Source: Gammaproteobacteria bacterium (GTDB lineage Bacteria; Pseudomonadota; Gammaproteobacteria; Pseudomonadales; Ketobacteraceae). From it: a stretch of DNA of 64,000 bases. Position numbers and translations under genes: made by a program. The stretch lies in assembly GCA_013178375.1 (NCBI GenBank), contig JABLXQ010000003.1, forward strand, positions 62,001-126,000, in the 5' to 3' direction. Shown here piece by piece: positions 14,760-24,401 of the stretch (position 1 is the stretch's first letter; each line of letters begins with the position of its first letter). Under the pieces are notes generated by a model. The model searched no databases. It had not been told where the DNA came from and was given only the letters and a program-made list of their open reading frames with translations.

Positions 14760-15335
14760 ATGACGTTCGATCCGACCTCCCTGCCTGCCACCCTGGACGC
14801 CCTGCACTTGGTCCTGGGTCTTTCCTCCGTCGTGTTCCTGGCGCTGCTGATTGCAAAATCGAAACCGGCACCGCCTGCGCTGGTCAGTCCTGAGGTGGCC
14901 CAGCCGGCAGAAGCACCCAAACCAGCCCCCCAGCCTGTGCCTGCCCTCAAAACCCATTCGCCGGATGCAGCCCTGCAACTGCTCAGCCTGCTGCAACAGG
15001 AAGCCCGCTTCGTGGACTTCCTGCATGAGGATCTGAAAGGTTTTTCTGATGCGGAAATCGGCGCAGTGGCGCGGGTGGTGCATGAAGGTGGCAAGAAAAC
15101 CCTGAAGCAGTATTTCACATTGGAGCCGGTACGCAGTGAAACGGAAGAGTCCCGCGTGACGCTGCCGGCCGGTTTCAATGCTGCCGAAGTGCGGGTGACC
15201 GGCAACGTGGTGGGCCAGCCGCCGTTCACTGGCACCCTGGTGCATCGGGGCTGGATAGCGTTGGAAACCAATCTGCCGAAGCTGGCGGACGGCCATGACG
15301 TCCGCATTATCGCGCAGGCCGAGGTTGAACTATGA
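14760..15335 (+). CDS. DUF2760-family protein of the Hsp70 cassette
   Basis: A 191-residue protein with one N-terminal hydrophobic segment (about 14-34, LHLVLGLSSVVFLALLIA) that should anchor it in the membrane, a Pro/Ala-rich linker, and a soluble domain from about residue 62 (SPDAALQLLSLLQQEARFV) to the end that matches DUF2760. The start ATG at 14760 is chosen because it begins the hydrophobic segment directly. It overlaps the following Hsp70 gene by 4 bases. DUF2760 genes are commonly found beside Hsp70-like genes, but their function is not known; the coupling suggests it tethers or regulates the two Hsp70 proteins. Confidence 0.85.
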   Translation: MTFDPTSLPATLDALHLVLGLSSVVFLALLIAKSKPAPPALVSPEVAQPAEAPKPAPQPVPALKTHSPDAALQLLSLLQQEARFVDFLHEDLKGFSDAEIGAVARVVHEGGKKTLKQYFTLEPVRSETEESRVTLPAGFNAAEVRVTGNVVGQPPFTGTLVHRGWIALETNLPKLADGHDVRIIAQAEVEL

Positions 15336-17161
15336 ATGAATCAGGCCGTTATGCTGTTGGCATCGATCTGGGCACCACCAACAGCGTGGTGGCGTATGTG
15401 GATCTGCAATCCGGCGAAGACAATCCTGCTTTGACGGTATTGCCGATTCCTCAGCTGACCCAGCCCGGAGTGGTGGAGAACCGCAACCAGTTGCCGTCGT
15501 TTCTGTACCAGCCGCACGAATCGGAAGTGTCGGCGCAGGAGCTGGTTCTGCCGTGGGGCAACAGTGAATCGTCGCTGGTGGGCGTGATTGCCCGGCATCT
15601 GGGCAGCAAGACGCCGTTGCGGCTGGTGTCGTCGGCGAAAAGCTGGTTGTGCCACGGCGGTGTGGATCGGCATGCGGCGTTTCTGCCGCTGAATACGCCG
15701 GAAGATGTCGCGAAAGTGTCGCCGTTGCAGGCGTCGATTGCCTATCTGCATCATATGAAGGCGGCGTGGAATCACCAGCATCCGGGATTCGCGCTGGAGC
15801 AGCAGGATGTGACGCTGACGGTGCCGGCGTCGTTTGATCCTGCTGCGCGCGATCTGACGGTGGAAGCAGCCCGTGCCATCGGTCTGCACAATCTGACCTT
15901 GCTGGAAGAACCGCAAGCGGCGCTGTACAGCTGGATCAAATCCAGTGGCGAGCAGTGGCGCAAAACAGTGAAAGTTGGCGACGTGATTCTGGTGGTGGAC
16001 GTCGGTGGCGGCACTACGGATCTGTCGCTGATTGCGGTGACGGAAGAAGACGGCAACCTGCAACTGAATCGCATCGCGGTAGGCGATCATATCCTGCTGG
16101 GCGGCGATAACATGGATCTGGCGCTGGCGTATCGCCTGAAAGCCAAGCTGGATGCGGAAGGCAAGCAGTTGCAGCCCTGGCAGATCCAGGCGCTGACCCA
16201 CGGTTGTCGCGATGCCAAGGAAATCCTGCTGGGCGACAGCGGCGAAACTGCAGTGCCGATTGTGGTGCCGAGTCGCGGTTCCAAATTATTGGGTGCCACC
16301 TTGCGCACCGAACTGACCCGCGAAGAAGTGGAACAGACGCTGGTGGACGGTTTTTTCCCGCAGGTTGGTATTCATGAACACCCGCGTCAGGCGTTGCGTG
16401 GTGCCTTGTCGCAGCTGGGCCTGCCCTATGCGCAGGATGCGGGCATTACCCGGCATCTGGCGGCGTTTCTGGCGAAGCAGGCCAATGCGGCGGTGGATCT
16501 GTTCGGCCACACCGGCGCTGATTTCATCAAGCCTACGGCGGTGCTGTTGAATGGCGGCGTGCTGAAAGCGCCGGCTCTGGCGCAGCGTTTGATGAGTGTG
16601 ATCAACGGCTGGTTGCAACAGGCGGGCGTGGAAGCGGCGCGTTTGCTGGAGGGCGCCGATCTGGATCTGGCGGTGGCACGGGGTGCGGCCTATTACGGAT
16701 TTGTGCGCAAGGGACACGGCGTGCGTATCCGTGGTGGTATTGCCAACGCCTATTACGTGGGAATTGAAAGTGCGATGCCTGCTGTGCCGGGCATGGCGCC
16801 GCCGATTCAGGCCTTGTGCGTGGCGCCGTTCGGCATGGAGGAGGGCAGTGAAACGTCGCCGTCCTTTGCCGAGTTTGGGCTGATTGTGGGTGAGCCAGTG
16901 CAGTTTCATTTCTTCGGATCGAGTGTGCGGCGTGACGACAAGGCTGGCACTTTGCTGGAAGACTGGGACCGCAGTGAACTGGAAGAACTGCCGCCGATTC
17001 AGGCGCAATTGCCGGTGGAAGGGCGTCGGGCGGGCGAGGTGGTGCCGGTACGGCTGGCGGCGCGCGTTACCGAACTGGGCACGCTGTGTCTGGAAGCGAT
17101 TCCCCGTGACAGCAGTCAGCGCTGGCAGGTGGAATTTGATGTTCGGGGTGGGGCGGCGTGA
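15332..17161 (+). CDS. Hsp70-family chaperone-like ATPase (first of pair)
   Basis: A 609-residue Hsp70 relative. The actin-like ATPase motifs are intact: phosphate-1 AVGIDLGTTNSVVAYVD near residue 8, phosphate-2 VVDVGGGTTDLSLI, and the adenosine region LNGGVLKAPALAQRLM. The C-terminal part is beta-rich and short compared with DnaK (638), and lacks the EEVD-type or Gly-rich tail of DnaK. No dnaJ or grpE is nearby. It is the middle gene of the DUF2760-Hsp70-Hsp70 cassette, starting inside the stop of the DUF2760 gene. Role in folding or disaggregation is inferred only. Confidence 0.9.
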   Translation: MNESGRYAVGIDLGTTNSVVAYVDLQSGEDNPALTVLPIPQLTQPGVVENRNQLPSFLYQPHESEVSAQELVLPWGNSESSLVGVIARHLGSKTPLRLVSSAKSWLCHGGVDRHAAFLPLNTPEDVAKVSPLQASIAYLHHMKAAWNHQHPGFALEQQDVTLTVPASFDPAARDLTVEAARAIGLHNLTLLEEPQAALYSWIKSSGEQWRKTVKVGDVILVVDVGGGTTDLSLIAVTEEDGNLQLNRIAVGDHILLGGDNMDLALAYRLKAKLDAEGKQLQPWQIQALTHGCRDAKEILLGDSGETAVPIVVPSRGSKLLGATLRTELTREEVEQTLVDGFFPQVGIHEHPRQALRGALSQLGLPYAQDAGITRHLAAFLAKQANAAVDLFGHTGADFIKPTAVLLNGGVLKAPALAQRLMSVINGWLQQAGVEAARLLEGADLDLAVARGAAYYGFVRKGHGVRIRGGIANAYYVGIESAMPAVPGMAPPIQALCVAPFGMEEGSETSPSFAEFGLIVGEPVQFHFFGSSVRRDDKAGTLLEDWDRSELEELPPIQAQLPVEGRRAGEVVPVRLAARVTELGTLCLEAIPRDSSQRWQVEFDVRGGAA

Positions 17162-17171
17162 GAAAGGTTGA

Positions 17172-17295
17172 AAAAGCTGGATTGGCGACAAGGTGCTGGA
17201 CAGGGACGACAGCGGCCATGGATGGCCGCTGTCGAGCCTACAGGGATGTACTTGTGGCGTGCCCTGACCAGCACCTTGTCGCCAATCCAGCTTTT
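17172..17295. repeat. Nested inverted-repeat element between the two Hsp70 genes
   Basis: Outer arms of 28 bases (17172-17199 and 17268-17295) are perfect inverted copies. Inside them lies a second perfect dyad with 13-base arms (17207-17219 and 17222-17234, loop GG). The element starts 10 bases after the stop of the first Hsp70 gene and ends 32 bases before the start of the second. It resembles a REP/MITE-like intergenic repeat or an mRNA-stability hairpin. No open reading frame of its own is supported. Confidence 0.9.
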
Positions 17296-17327
17296 GGCAC
17301 GAACAATTCGATGCAGATGTTTTTCTC

Positions 17328-20102
17328 ATGAACACATCCCCCCGCTACCTCATCGGTATCGACCTCGGCACCACCCACACGGTGGTGGCGTACGCCGATC
17401 TGCAAAACGGTGCGGACAATGCAGAGCCCACCCTGTTCGAAATCGAGCAGCTGATCGCGCCGGGGGAAGTGGCGCGGCGACCGCTGCTGCCGTCGTTCCG
17501 CTATCACCCTGCGCCCGGTGAATTACCCGAAGAACAGCTGGTTTTGCCATGGCGCGCCCAACCGTTGCCCGGTGACGACGTGCTGCATGTTACCGGCGAA
17601 CTAGCGCGGGAATTGGGCAGCAAGGTAGAAGGGCGCCAGATTGCGAGTGCGAAAAGCTGGCTGTCCCACGACAAGGTGGACCGCTCCGCGCCGATCCTGC
17701 CCTGGGCGGCGGCCGAGGGTGTGGCGAAGGCCTCGCCGGTGGTGGCCAGTGCGTCTTACCTGAACCATGTACGCTGTGCCTGGAATCATGATCATCCCGA
17801 ACATCCGCTGGAGCAGCAGGCGGTTGTCATCACCGTGCCGGCATCGTTCGACGAAGCGGCGCGCTCGCTGACATTGCAGGCCGCCGACATGGCCGGTTAC
17901 CCCGCTGTGACCTTGCTGGAAGAACCGCAGGCAGTTTGCTACGACTGGTTCCACCGTCATCGCGATACTGCCGCGCAACAATTGCAGCAAAGCCGTCTGC
18001 TGTTCGTCGTGGACGTGGGCGGCGGCACCACCGACCTCAGCCTGATCCGCGTGAAAACCATCAACGGCCAATTGCAGCTGGACCGTATCGCGGTCGGCGA
18101 CCATTTGATGCTGGGCGGCGACAATGTGGATCTGGCGCTGGCCCATCAGGCCGAACAGCGCATTTCCGGCGACGGTAAAAAACTGTCCGCCGCCAGTCTG
18201 TCGCAACTGATTCAGCAAAGCCGCAAGGCGAAGGAATTGTTGCTGGGGGAACAGCCGCCAGCATCTGCTAAAGTCACGTTGCTGGGCAGTGGTGCGCGTT
18301 TGATCGGCGGTGCCCGCAGCGCAGAATTTTCCCGCGACGAAGTGCAGTCACTGGCGCTGGACGGATTTTTCCCGCTGATCAATTTTGGTGAACAGCCGGC
18401 CAGACGCAGCAGTGCAGTGGTGGAATTTGGTTTGCCTTACGCGCCGGATCCGGCCGTGAGCCGCTATTTATCGCAGTTTCTGTCCACGCATCAGAACAGT
18501 TGCCGGGAAGCGCTGGGCTTGTCGGCTACCGCAACCGCGATCCCAGATACGGTATTGTTCAACGGCGGAGTCTTCAAAAGTTCAGCCCTGAAAAATCGCG
18601 CGCTCGGTGTATTGCGCCAGTGGCGTGGCGACGCTGTCACTGAGCTGCACAACCAGCATCCCGATCTTGCAGTGGCATTTGGCGCTGTGGCGTTTGCATT
18701 GGCACAACGCACCTCCACCCTGAAAATCGGCGGCGGTTCCCCCCGCAGTTATTTCCTGCAGGTGCAAACGAAGTCCGGCGACAACAAAGGCGTATGCCTG
18801 CTGCCGAAAGGTGCGGAGGAAGGCGCCGAAATCGCCCTGCACGAACACCGTTTCGCACTGCGCCTGAACCAGCCGGTGCAGTTTCATCTGGCAGCCTGTT
18901 CCGGCGACGATCAGTTTTCCCCAGGCACACTGGTTGATCTGAACGAAGACCGTTTCCTGCCACTGCCGCCACTGGTGGCCGCGCTGGATGACAGCGATGC
19001 GCAAAATGAAATCCCCGTTACGCTGGTTACGCGCCTGACGGAAGTCGGTACGCTGGATATTCACTGTCAGTCTGAAGCCGATCCTTCCCGACGCTGGAAA
19101 GTGGAATTCCAGTTGCGTCGTGATCTGCAGGCAAAGCATCAGCGCAGCGCACTGCCGCCAAAATTCAATGACGCAATAACCGCCCTCGACGAAGTGTTCG
19201 GCCCCGGCGACAAACAGGCCGATCCCAATGCGGTGAAACGTCTGCGGCCCACCATCGAAAAACTGCTGGGCGAACGCGATCAGTGGGACACCGCCTTGGC
19301 TCGCGCGCTGTTCGACGCGCTGTGGGAACGCAGCAAGCGGCGCCGGCGCAGCGCGCAGCACGAACGGGTCTGGTTCAATCTGGCGGGTTACTGCCTGCGC
19401 CCCGGCTTCGGCTACCCGGCAGACGACTGGCGCATCAGCCAGGTCTGGGCACTGTATTCGCAGGGCCTGCAGTTCAATCAGGAAAGCCAGTCCTGGGCGG
19501 AATGGTGGACGTTCTGGCGCCGTGCCGCCGGTGGTCTCGACCAGACCGCACAGCAGCGCATCCTCAAGGACATCGCCAAATTCCTCAATCCTGCCACTGC
19601 CCGCAACCTGAAAATCCAGCAGGAAATCAAAAACAAATCCTACGAGGACATGGTGCGGCTGGCGGCGGCGCTGGAAAACCTCGACCTGCCCACCAAGACG
19701 GAACTGGGCGACTGGCTGCTGAAACGGCTGGAGAAAAGCAGTGAAACGGCGACCAGTTGGTGGGCGCTGGGCCGTATCGGCGCGCGTGAACCTTTCCACG
19801 GCAGTGCGCATAATGTGGTGCCGCCGGCGCAGGCTGAAAAGTGGCTCAATGTGGTGCGCAAACAGGACTGGCGTAAAAACCAGAATGCGGCTTTTGCGGC
19901 GGTCATGCTGGCGCGGGTCAGCGGCGATCGCAGTCGTGATCTGGAGCCCGCTTTGCGGAACGACATTGCGGCACAATTGCGCACGGTAAAGGCAGCGGAC
20001 CTCTGGGTACGTCTGGTGAGCGAGCACATCGCACTGGACGAAACCGAAAGCCGCCGCGTATTCGGTGAAACCCTGCCGAGCGGCCTCAAATTGATGCAGT
20101 AA
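17328..20102 (+). CDS. Hsp70-family protein with C-terminal DUF3731-like extension (second of pair)
   Basis: A 924-residue Hsp70 relative, about 300 residues longer than its neighbour. ATPase motifs are clear: YLIGIDLGTTHTVVAYAD near residue 7, VVDVGGGTTDLSLIRVK, and LFNGGVFKSSALKNRAL. From about residue 600 a long helical C-terminal region begins (FNDAITALDEVFGPGDKQAD to the end), with the DUF3731-type block WFNLAGYCLRPGFGYPADDW. The ATPase half resembles the upstream Hsp70, suggesting an old duplication. The ATG start at 17328 follows the inverted-repeat element closely, so that hairpin may set the relative expression of the two. Client proteins are unknown. Confidence 0.9.
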   Translation: MNTSPRYLIGIDLGTTHTVVAYADLQNGADNAEPTLFEIEQLIAPGEVARRPLLPSFRYHPAPGELPEEQLVLPWRAQPLPGDDVLHVTGELARELGSKVEGRQIASAKSWLSHDKVDRSAPILPWAAAEGVAKASPVVASASYLNHVRCAWNHDHPEHPLEQQAVVITVPASFDEAARSLTLQAADMAGYPAVTLLEEPQAVCYDWFHRHRDTAAQQLQQSRLLFVVDVGGGTTDLSLIRVKTINGQLQLDRIAVGDHLMLGGDNVDLALAHQAEQRISGDGKKLSAASLSQLIQQSRKAKELLLGEQPPASAKVTLLGSGARLIGGARSAEFSRDEVQSLALDGFFPLINFGEQPARRSSAVVEFGLPYAPDPAVSRYLSQFLSTHQNSCREALGLSATATAIPDTVLFNGGVFKSSALKNRALGVLRQWRGDAVTELHNQHPDLAVAFGAVAFALAQRTSTLKIGGGSPRSYFLQVQTKSGDNKGVCLLPKGAEEGAEIALHEHRFALRLNQPVQFHLAACSGDDQFSPGTLVDLNEDRFLPLPPLVAALDDSDAQNEIPVTLVTRLTEVGTLDIHCQSEADPSRRWKVEFQLRRDLQAKHQRSALPPKFNDAITALDEVFGPGDKQADPNAVKRLRPTIEKLLGERDQWDTALARALFDALWERSKRRRRSAQHERVWFNLAGYCLRPGFGYPADDWRISQVWALYSQGLQFNQESQSWAEWWTFWRRAAGGLDQTAQQRILKDIAKFLNPATARNLKIQQEIKNKSYEDMVRLAAALENLDLPTKTELGDWLLKRLEKSSETATSWWALGRIGAREPFHGSAHNVVPPAQAEKWLNVVRKQDWRKNQNAAFAAVMLARVSGDRSRDLEPALRNDIAAQLRTVKAADLWVRLVSEHIALDETESRRVFGETLPSGLKLMQ

Positions 20103-20131
20103 CCATTTGATGCCGTAACCACCTGATAATG

Positions 20132-20152
20132 CCCGATACTGTTGGTCGGGCT
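20132..20152 (+). terminator. Weak hairpin after the Hsp70 cassette
   Basis: A 6-bp stem GCCCGA/TCGGGC with a 9-base loop, 30 bases after the stop; there is no long T-run, so termination here is uncertain. Confidence 0.35.
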
Positions 20153-20268
20153 TGTACCAGTCTGCGGCGATTCTTGCCGCAAAACTGGCGGATGTGCGAT
20201 AGTCGCAGCGCGAACCAGTGTTGCAGCGTTGTCTCATTTTCGCAGCCTGGATTGCCACAGGAAGCCCC

Positions 20269-21873
20269 ATGACCCAGAAGCAGGAAATTCACACCTACGA
20301 CGCTCCCGAGTGGACCGTGACCGCTGATCCCGCCGCCGATGCGGTGGTGATCGAACCGGTGTTGTCTGGCGCAAGTGGCATTCCGGTCAACCCCATCCAG
20401 GAAATCCGTGCCTTCCATCGGTTCCATTTCCGGCTCACCCTGCTGTATGGCGGCGCCGTCATTCTCACCATCGGGTTGCTGGTGTATCTGTTTTACATGC
20501 TCTGGTCCCACTCGGAAGTCGAAGCGCTGCAACGGCGTCTGACCGCCATTGCCGGCACCCTGGCGCAGACCATCGATGCCGACGAGATCGCCAAGTTCCC
20601 GGTCGAGTATGATCAGCTGTCGCCGCTGCACCGGGAAATACACCGCCGCTTCGAATACCTGGCGCAGACCGACACCGATGTGGAGTCCATCTATATCCTG
20701 CGGCCCACCAATGTGCCCACGGAGCTGCGTTTTTTCGTCGATTATGCCAAGGGCGAATTGCAGGGCACGCCGGGCGAGTTTTATTCCGCCGAGGAAACGC
20801 CGATCCTGCTGAAAGGCTTCACCAAAACGGTGGTGGAGGATCAGCCCTATCAGGACGCCTTCGGCCTTACCCTTTCCGCCTATGCACCCCTGATTTCCAG
20901 CACCGGTGCCCGGGTTGGACTGGTGGGCGTTGATGTGAAAAGCTCGCGTCTGCAGCAGATGCGCGGCAGCGTGCTGATTGCGTCGGGGATCATCCTGCTG
21001 GCGTCGGTGGCGGTGATCGCGCTGGTGTCATTCATTGTGGCGCGCAGCATTCGTGAACCGCTGGTGCGGCTGATCCTGGGCACCGGCGCCGTGGCCCGGG
21101 GCAATCTGGATGTGCGCCTGCGTCTGCGCCGTGCGGACGAGTTTGGTCTGCTGGGCAAGTATTTCGACAAGATGGCGGAAGAACTGAAAGAACGCCAGAC
21201 CATCCGCGACCTGTTCGGCCGCTACCTGAGCGAGGACGTGGCGCGCTCGGTGCTGGCACGCAACCAGAACATCGAACTGGGCGGGCAGGAAGTGGTGGTC
21301 ACTGTGCTGTTCTGCGATTTGCGGGATTACACCACCATCAGCGAGCGGCTGTCGCCCATGCAGATGGTGTCGATGATCAACGAATACCTGGGTGTGATGA
21401 ACCTGGTGATCGACCAGCACAACGGCTGCGTGATCGAATTCCTGGGGGACGGCATCCTGGCGGTGTTCGGCGCGCCCCAGGCTTTTGCTGAACACGCAGA
21501 AATGGGTGTGCGCTGTGCCATCGCCATGCGCGAGGCGCTGCAGAAGCTCAACCAGCAGTGGGATCAACAGGGTATCGCCGACCGCTGGCGTGACCTGGGT
21601 ATCGACGAGATCCAGTGCCGCATCGGCCTGCACACCGGGCCTGTGGTGGCGGGCAACCTGGGTTCGAAAACGCGGATGAAATATGCAGTGATCGGCGACA
21701 CCGTGAATGTTGCTGCGCGGCTGGAAGCCCTGAACAAGGAATACGGCACAACCATTCTGCTGAGCGACGAAGTGAAAACCCGCCTGCCCAACGATTTGCG
21801 GGAACTGTCCAAAAAAGTGGGCATCACCGTGGTGAAAGGTCGGCAGCAGACAGTGATTTCCTATTCGGTCTGA
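20269..21873 (+). CDS. Membrane-bound class III adenylate/guanylate cyclase with HAMP domain
   Basis: A 534-residue receptor-type cyclase. Transmembrane helix 1 is at about 58-79, a periplasmic sensor region at 80-233, transmembrane helix 2 at 234-257, a HAMP linker at 258-310, and the cyclase domain at 340-534. Metal ligands Asp350 (FCDLRDYT) and Asp394 (EFLGDGILAVFG) and the catalytic GDTVNVAARLE motif are present, so it should be active. The start is ATG 20269 with AGGAAG 5 bases before it. It is followed after 22 bases by a membrane protein gene, with which it probably forms an operon. The cyclic nucleotide and signal are not visible in the sequence. Confidence 0.92.
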   Translation: MTQKQEIHTYDAPEWTVTADPAADAVVIEPVLSGASGIPVNPIQEIRAFHRFHFRLTLLYGGAVILTIGLLVYLFYMLWSHSEVEALQRRLTAIAGTLAQTIDADEIAKFPVEYDQLSPLHREIHRRFEYLAQTDTDVESIYILRPTNVPTELRFFVDYAKGELQGTPGEFYSAEETPILLKGFTKTVVEDQPYQDAFGLTLSAYAPLISSTGARVGLVGVDVKSSRLQQMRGSVLIASGIILLASVAVIALVSFIVARSIREPLVRLILGTGAVARGNLDVRLRLRRADEFGLLGKYFDKMAEELKERQTIRDLFGRYLSEDVARSVLARNQNIELGGQEVVVTVLFCDLRDYTTISERLSPMQMVSMINEYLGVMNLVIDQHNGCVIEFLGDGILAVFGAPQAFAEHAEMGVRCAIAMREALQKLNQQWDQQGIADRWRDLGIDEIQCRIGLHTGPVVAGNLGSKTRMKYAVIGDTVNVAARLEALNKEYGTTILLSDEVKTRLPNDLRELSKKVGITVVKGRQQTVISYSV

Positions 21874-21895
21874 CGCCAGCCGCCTGGAGGCCAGC

Positions 21896-22561
21896 ATGCG
21901 TGCCGCGCCCATCGCCCTGATCACCGGCCTGCTGCCTTTCCTCTGCATTCATCTGTCCTTTGCGATCGCCGCCAGCCACGGTCATGTGGACTGGTGCAAT
22001 CCCTACTGGGACAGCTGCACCTCCATCAGCGCAACCGGTCGCGAGCTGCCGGAAAAACTGCTGTTCAAATTCACCATGATTCCCGCCGGCCTGATGGCGA
22101 TGCTGTTCTGGTGGCTGGTGAATCAATGGCTGGCACAGGTCTGCCAGCGCAGGTCGCCGGTCATGCTGGTCGTTGGTGCCGTCGCGGGACTGTTCCTGAT
22201 CCTGTACGTGGTGGCACTGGGGGAAGGGCGGGAATATCAGGGGTTGCGGCGTATCGGCATCATCCTGTTTTTCTCGCTCACGTTTCTGGCCCAGCTGCTG
22301 TATCTGGCGCGCTGTGCCAGCGTGGTAAACAGGACAACGTTGCAGGCGCGCGTTATTCGCTGGCAGGGACGTGCCGCCATCACGCTGTTGGCCATCGGCA
22401 TCAGCACCGTGCTACTGGATCTGTTCTACAAAAATTACGATGCGATTGAAGACGCCTTCGAGTGGGTGATGATGCTGTTCATCGTCGCCCAGTTCGTCAG
22501 CCATTACGGGTTGTGGAAAGAAGTGGATTTGCGGATCGAAATCAGATCGAACCGGGGTTGA
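21896..22561 (+). CDS. Frag1/DRAM/Sfk1-family multi-pass membrane protein
   Basis: A 221-residue protein with about six hydrophobic segments. The N-terminal loop after helix 1 reads WCNPYWDSCTSISATGRELP, a motif characteristic of the Frag1/DRAM/Sfk1 family. Bacterial members have no established role. GGAGG lies 5 bases before the ATG, and the gene directly follows the adenylate cyclase gene, so it may act in the same signalling process. It ends 20 bases into the convergent gene at 22542. Confidence 0.75.
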   Translation: MRAAPIALITGLLPFLCIHLSFAIAASHGHVDWCNPYWDSCTSISATGRELPEKLLFKFTMIPAGLMAMLFWWLVNQWLAQVCQRRSPVMLVVGAVAGLFLILYVVALGEGREYQGLRRIGIILFFSLTFLAQLLYLARCASVVNRTTLQARVIRWQGRAAITLLAIGISTVLLDLFYKNYDAIEDAFEWVMMLFIVAQFVSHYGLWKEVDLRIEIRSNRG

Positions 22562-22997
22562 CCGGCGTTTCAAAAAACGCGCGCATGACCTGGATAACCT
22601 GCTCCGATGATTGCGACGCCACGGCCCTGCGCATGTGTTCCGCCATGGTCAGCCGCTCATTGGCTTCGAAGGAGGGAATATCATCCAGGATGATTTCCGT
22701 CAGCGGCGCGCTGTTGATGGTGGTGAGTTTTACCAGCGCCCCAGCGGTCAGCACCGCCTGATCGATGCCTTCCTGGCGGATGGTGGTGACGAAGCGCAGA
22801 TAACCCTCGTCCGCCAGCCACAGCATCGCGCCCAGACAGGCTTCGTGACGCTTGGTGTGCAAGCCGAATTCGTCGACCTGATCGGGGCCGATCAGGTCTT
22901 CCACGAACAGATCGATCCGGCGCGGAAATGCCCGTTGCAGGTTCAGCAGGATCAGTGCCGTGTCCTTGTAGAAATCGATCAGGTTCAGATCGGCCAT
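22542..22997 (-). CDS. Conserved-type hypothetical protein downstream of alaA
   Basis: A 151-residue soluble, mostly helical protein without signal peptide (MADLNLIDFYKDTALILLNL). The content of Leu, Glu and Arg and the complete helical pattern suggest a compact alpha-helical fold. I do not recognise a named domain. It starts 18 bases after the alaA stop on the same strand and is likely cotranscribed. Confidence 0.65.
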   Translation of the reverse strand: MADLNLIDFYKDTALILLNLQRAFPRRIDLFVEDLIGPDQVDEFGLHTKRHEACLGAMLWLADEGYLRFVTTIRQEGIDQAVLTAGALVKLTTINSAPLTEIILDDIPSFEANERLTMAEHMRRAVASQSSEQVIQVMRAFFETPVNPGSI

Positions 22998-23015
22998 GTC
23001 GCAGCTTTTTCCGGT

Positions 23016-24239
23016 TCAGATGATGCCGCGACGGAAGCGGTCGAGGAACACCGCGATCCGGCTGATGGCATGTTCCAGATCCTCTTCCCGCGGCAGAAAC
23101 ACCAGCCGCATGTGATCCGGACGTGGCCAGTTGAAGCCGGTACCCTGCACCACCAGGATTTTTTCCTGCAGCAGCAGATCAAGCACCAGCTGCTGGTCGT
23201 TGCTCACCGGATACATCTTGGGATCAAGGCGCGGGAACAGGTACAGCGCGCCCATTGGCTTCACGCAGCTGACGCCGGGAATGTCGTTCAGCATGCGATG
23301 CGCCAGATCGCGCTGCCGGTAAAGGCGGCCGCCCGGTTCGATCAGCTCGGTGATGCTCTGGTAGCCACCTAGTGCGGTCTGGATCGCCATCTGCGCTGGC
23401 ACGTTCGCGCACAGGCGCATGGAGGCCAGAATCGTCAGTCCTTCCAGATAATCCCGTGCGGCAGCCTTGTTGCCGCTCACCACCAGCCAGCCGGAACGGT
23501 AACCGGCCACGCGGTAGGTTTTCGACAGGCCGTTGAAGGTGAGGCACACCAGATCGTCCGCCAGCGACGCAGTGGACACATGCACGGCACCGTCATACAG
23601 GATCTTGTCGTAGATTTCGTCGGAGCAGACCACCAGCTTGTGCTCGCGCGCAATCTGCAGCATGCCTTCAAGAATTTCTTTCGGGTAGACCGCGCCAGTG
23701 GGATTGTTCGGATTGATGATGACGATGGCGCGGGTGCGGTCGGTGACCTTGCTGCGGATGTCGTCCAGATCCGGGAACCAGCTGGATTCCTCGTCGCAGA
23801 TGTAGTGCACCGGCTTGCCGCCGGACAGGCTCACGGCGGCAGTCCACAGCGGATAGTCGGGCGTGGGCACCAGCACTTCGTCACCGTTGTTCAGCAGCGC
23901 CTGCATCGCCATCACGATCAGTTCGCTGGCGCCGTTGCCGAGATAAATGTCGTCGATCTGCACGTCGGCGATGCGCTTTTTCTGGTAGTACTGCATCACT
24001 GCCTTGCGGGCCGCAAAAACGCCTTTGGAATCGCTGTAGCCGGACGCTTCCGGCAACTGCATGATCACGTCCTGGATGATTTCTTCCGGCGCCATCAGAC
24101 CAAACGGGGCAGGGTTGCCAATGTTGAGTTTCATTACGCGGTGGCCTTCTTCCTCCAGCCGGCGCGCTTCCGCCAGTACCGGGCCACGGATGTCGTAACA
24201 CACATTATGCAGTTTGGTGGATTTCAAAACCGGCTTCAT
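23016..24239 (-). CDS. alaA: Alanine transaminase AlaA (PLP-dependent class I aminotransferase)
   Basis: A 407-residue fold-type I aminotransferase, close to E. coli AlaA (405). It converts pyruvate and glutamate to alanine and 2-oxoglutarate. Features seen: substrate block [11 protein letters not shown], the NNPTGAVYP motif (PLP-binding Asn), and the Schiff-base lysine region [18 protein letters not shown]. The start at 24239 ([10 protein letters not shown]) is chosen because AGGA lies 7 bases before it; an earlier start adds 11 unrelated residues. The alaA-msrB-gpx neighbourhood is conserved in Pseudomonas, which supports the name. Confidence 0.92.
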   Translation of the reverse strand: MKPVLKSTKLHNVCYDIRGPVLAEARRLEEEGHRVMKLNIGNPAPFGLMAPEEIIQDVIMQLPEASGYSDSKGVFAARKAVMQYYQKKRIADVQIDDIYLGNGASELIVMAMQALLNNGDEVLVPTPDYPLWTAAVSLSGGKPVHYICDEESSWFPDLDDIRSKVTDRTRAIVIINPNNPTGAVYPKEILEGMLQIAREHKLVVCSDEIYDKILYDGAVHVSTASLADDLVCLTFNGLSKTYRVAGYRSGWLVVSGNKAAARDYLEGLTILASMRLCANVPAQMAIQTALGGYQSITELIEPGGRLYRQRDLAHRMLNDIPGVSCVKPMGALYLFPRLDPKMYPVSNDQQLVLDLLLQEKILVVQGTGFNWPRPDHMRLVFLPREEDLEHAISRIAVFLDRFRRGII

Positions 24240-24401
24240 ATAAGGTCCTTTGGCCCTCATGGCGATGAACAAAACAGGCAGGGAGGTGTAACATCGGGCT
24301 GTTCACGCACTCTAATCAGCATAGCAACACTTGAGCGCGCGAAGCCGCCTAGTGTATACGAAACCGGGTTGTTTTTGACGGAATTTCAACAGGATTGCCT
24401 T

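Noticed and set aside
18582..20270. Minus-strand ORF of 562 codons opposite the second Hsp70 gene
   Set aside because: Shadow frame opposite an intact Hsp70 gene; composition rich in Arg, His and Gln as expected from the reverse frame.
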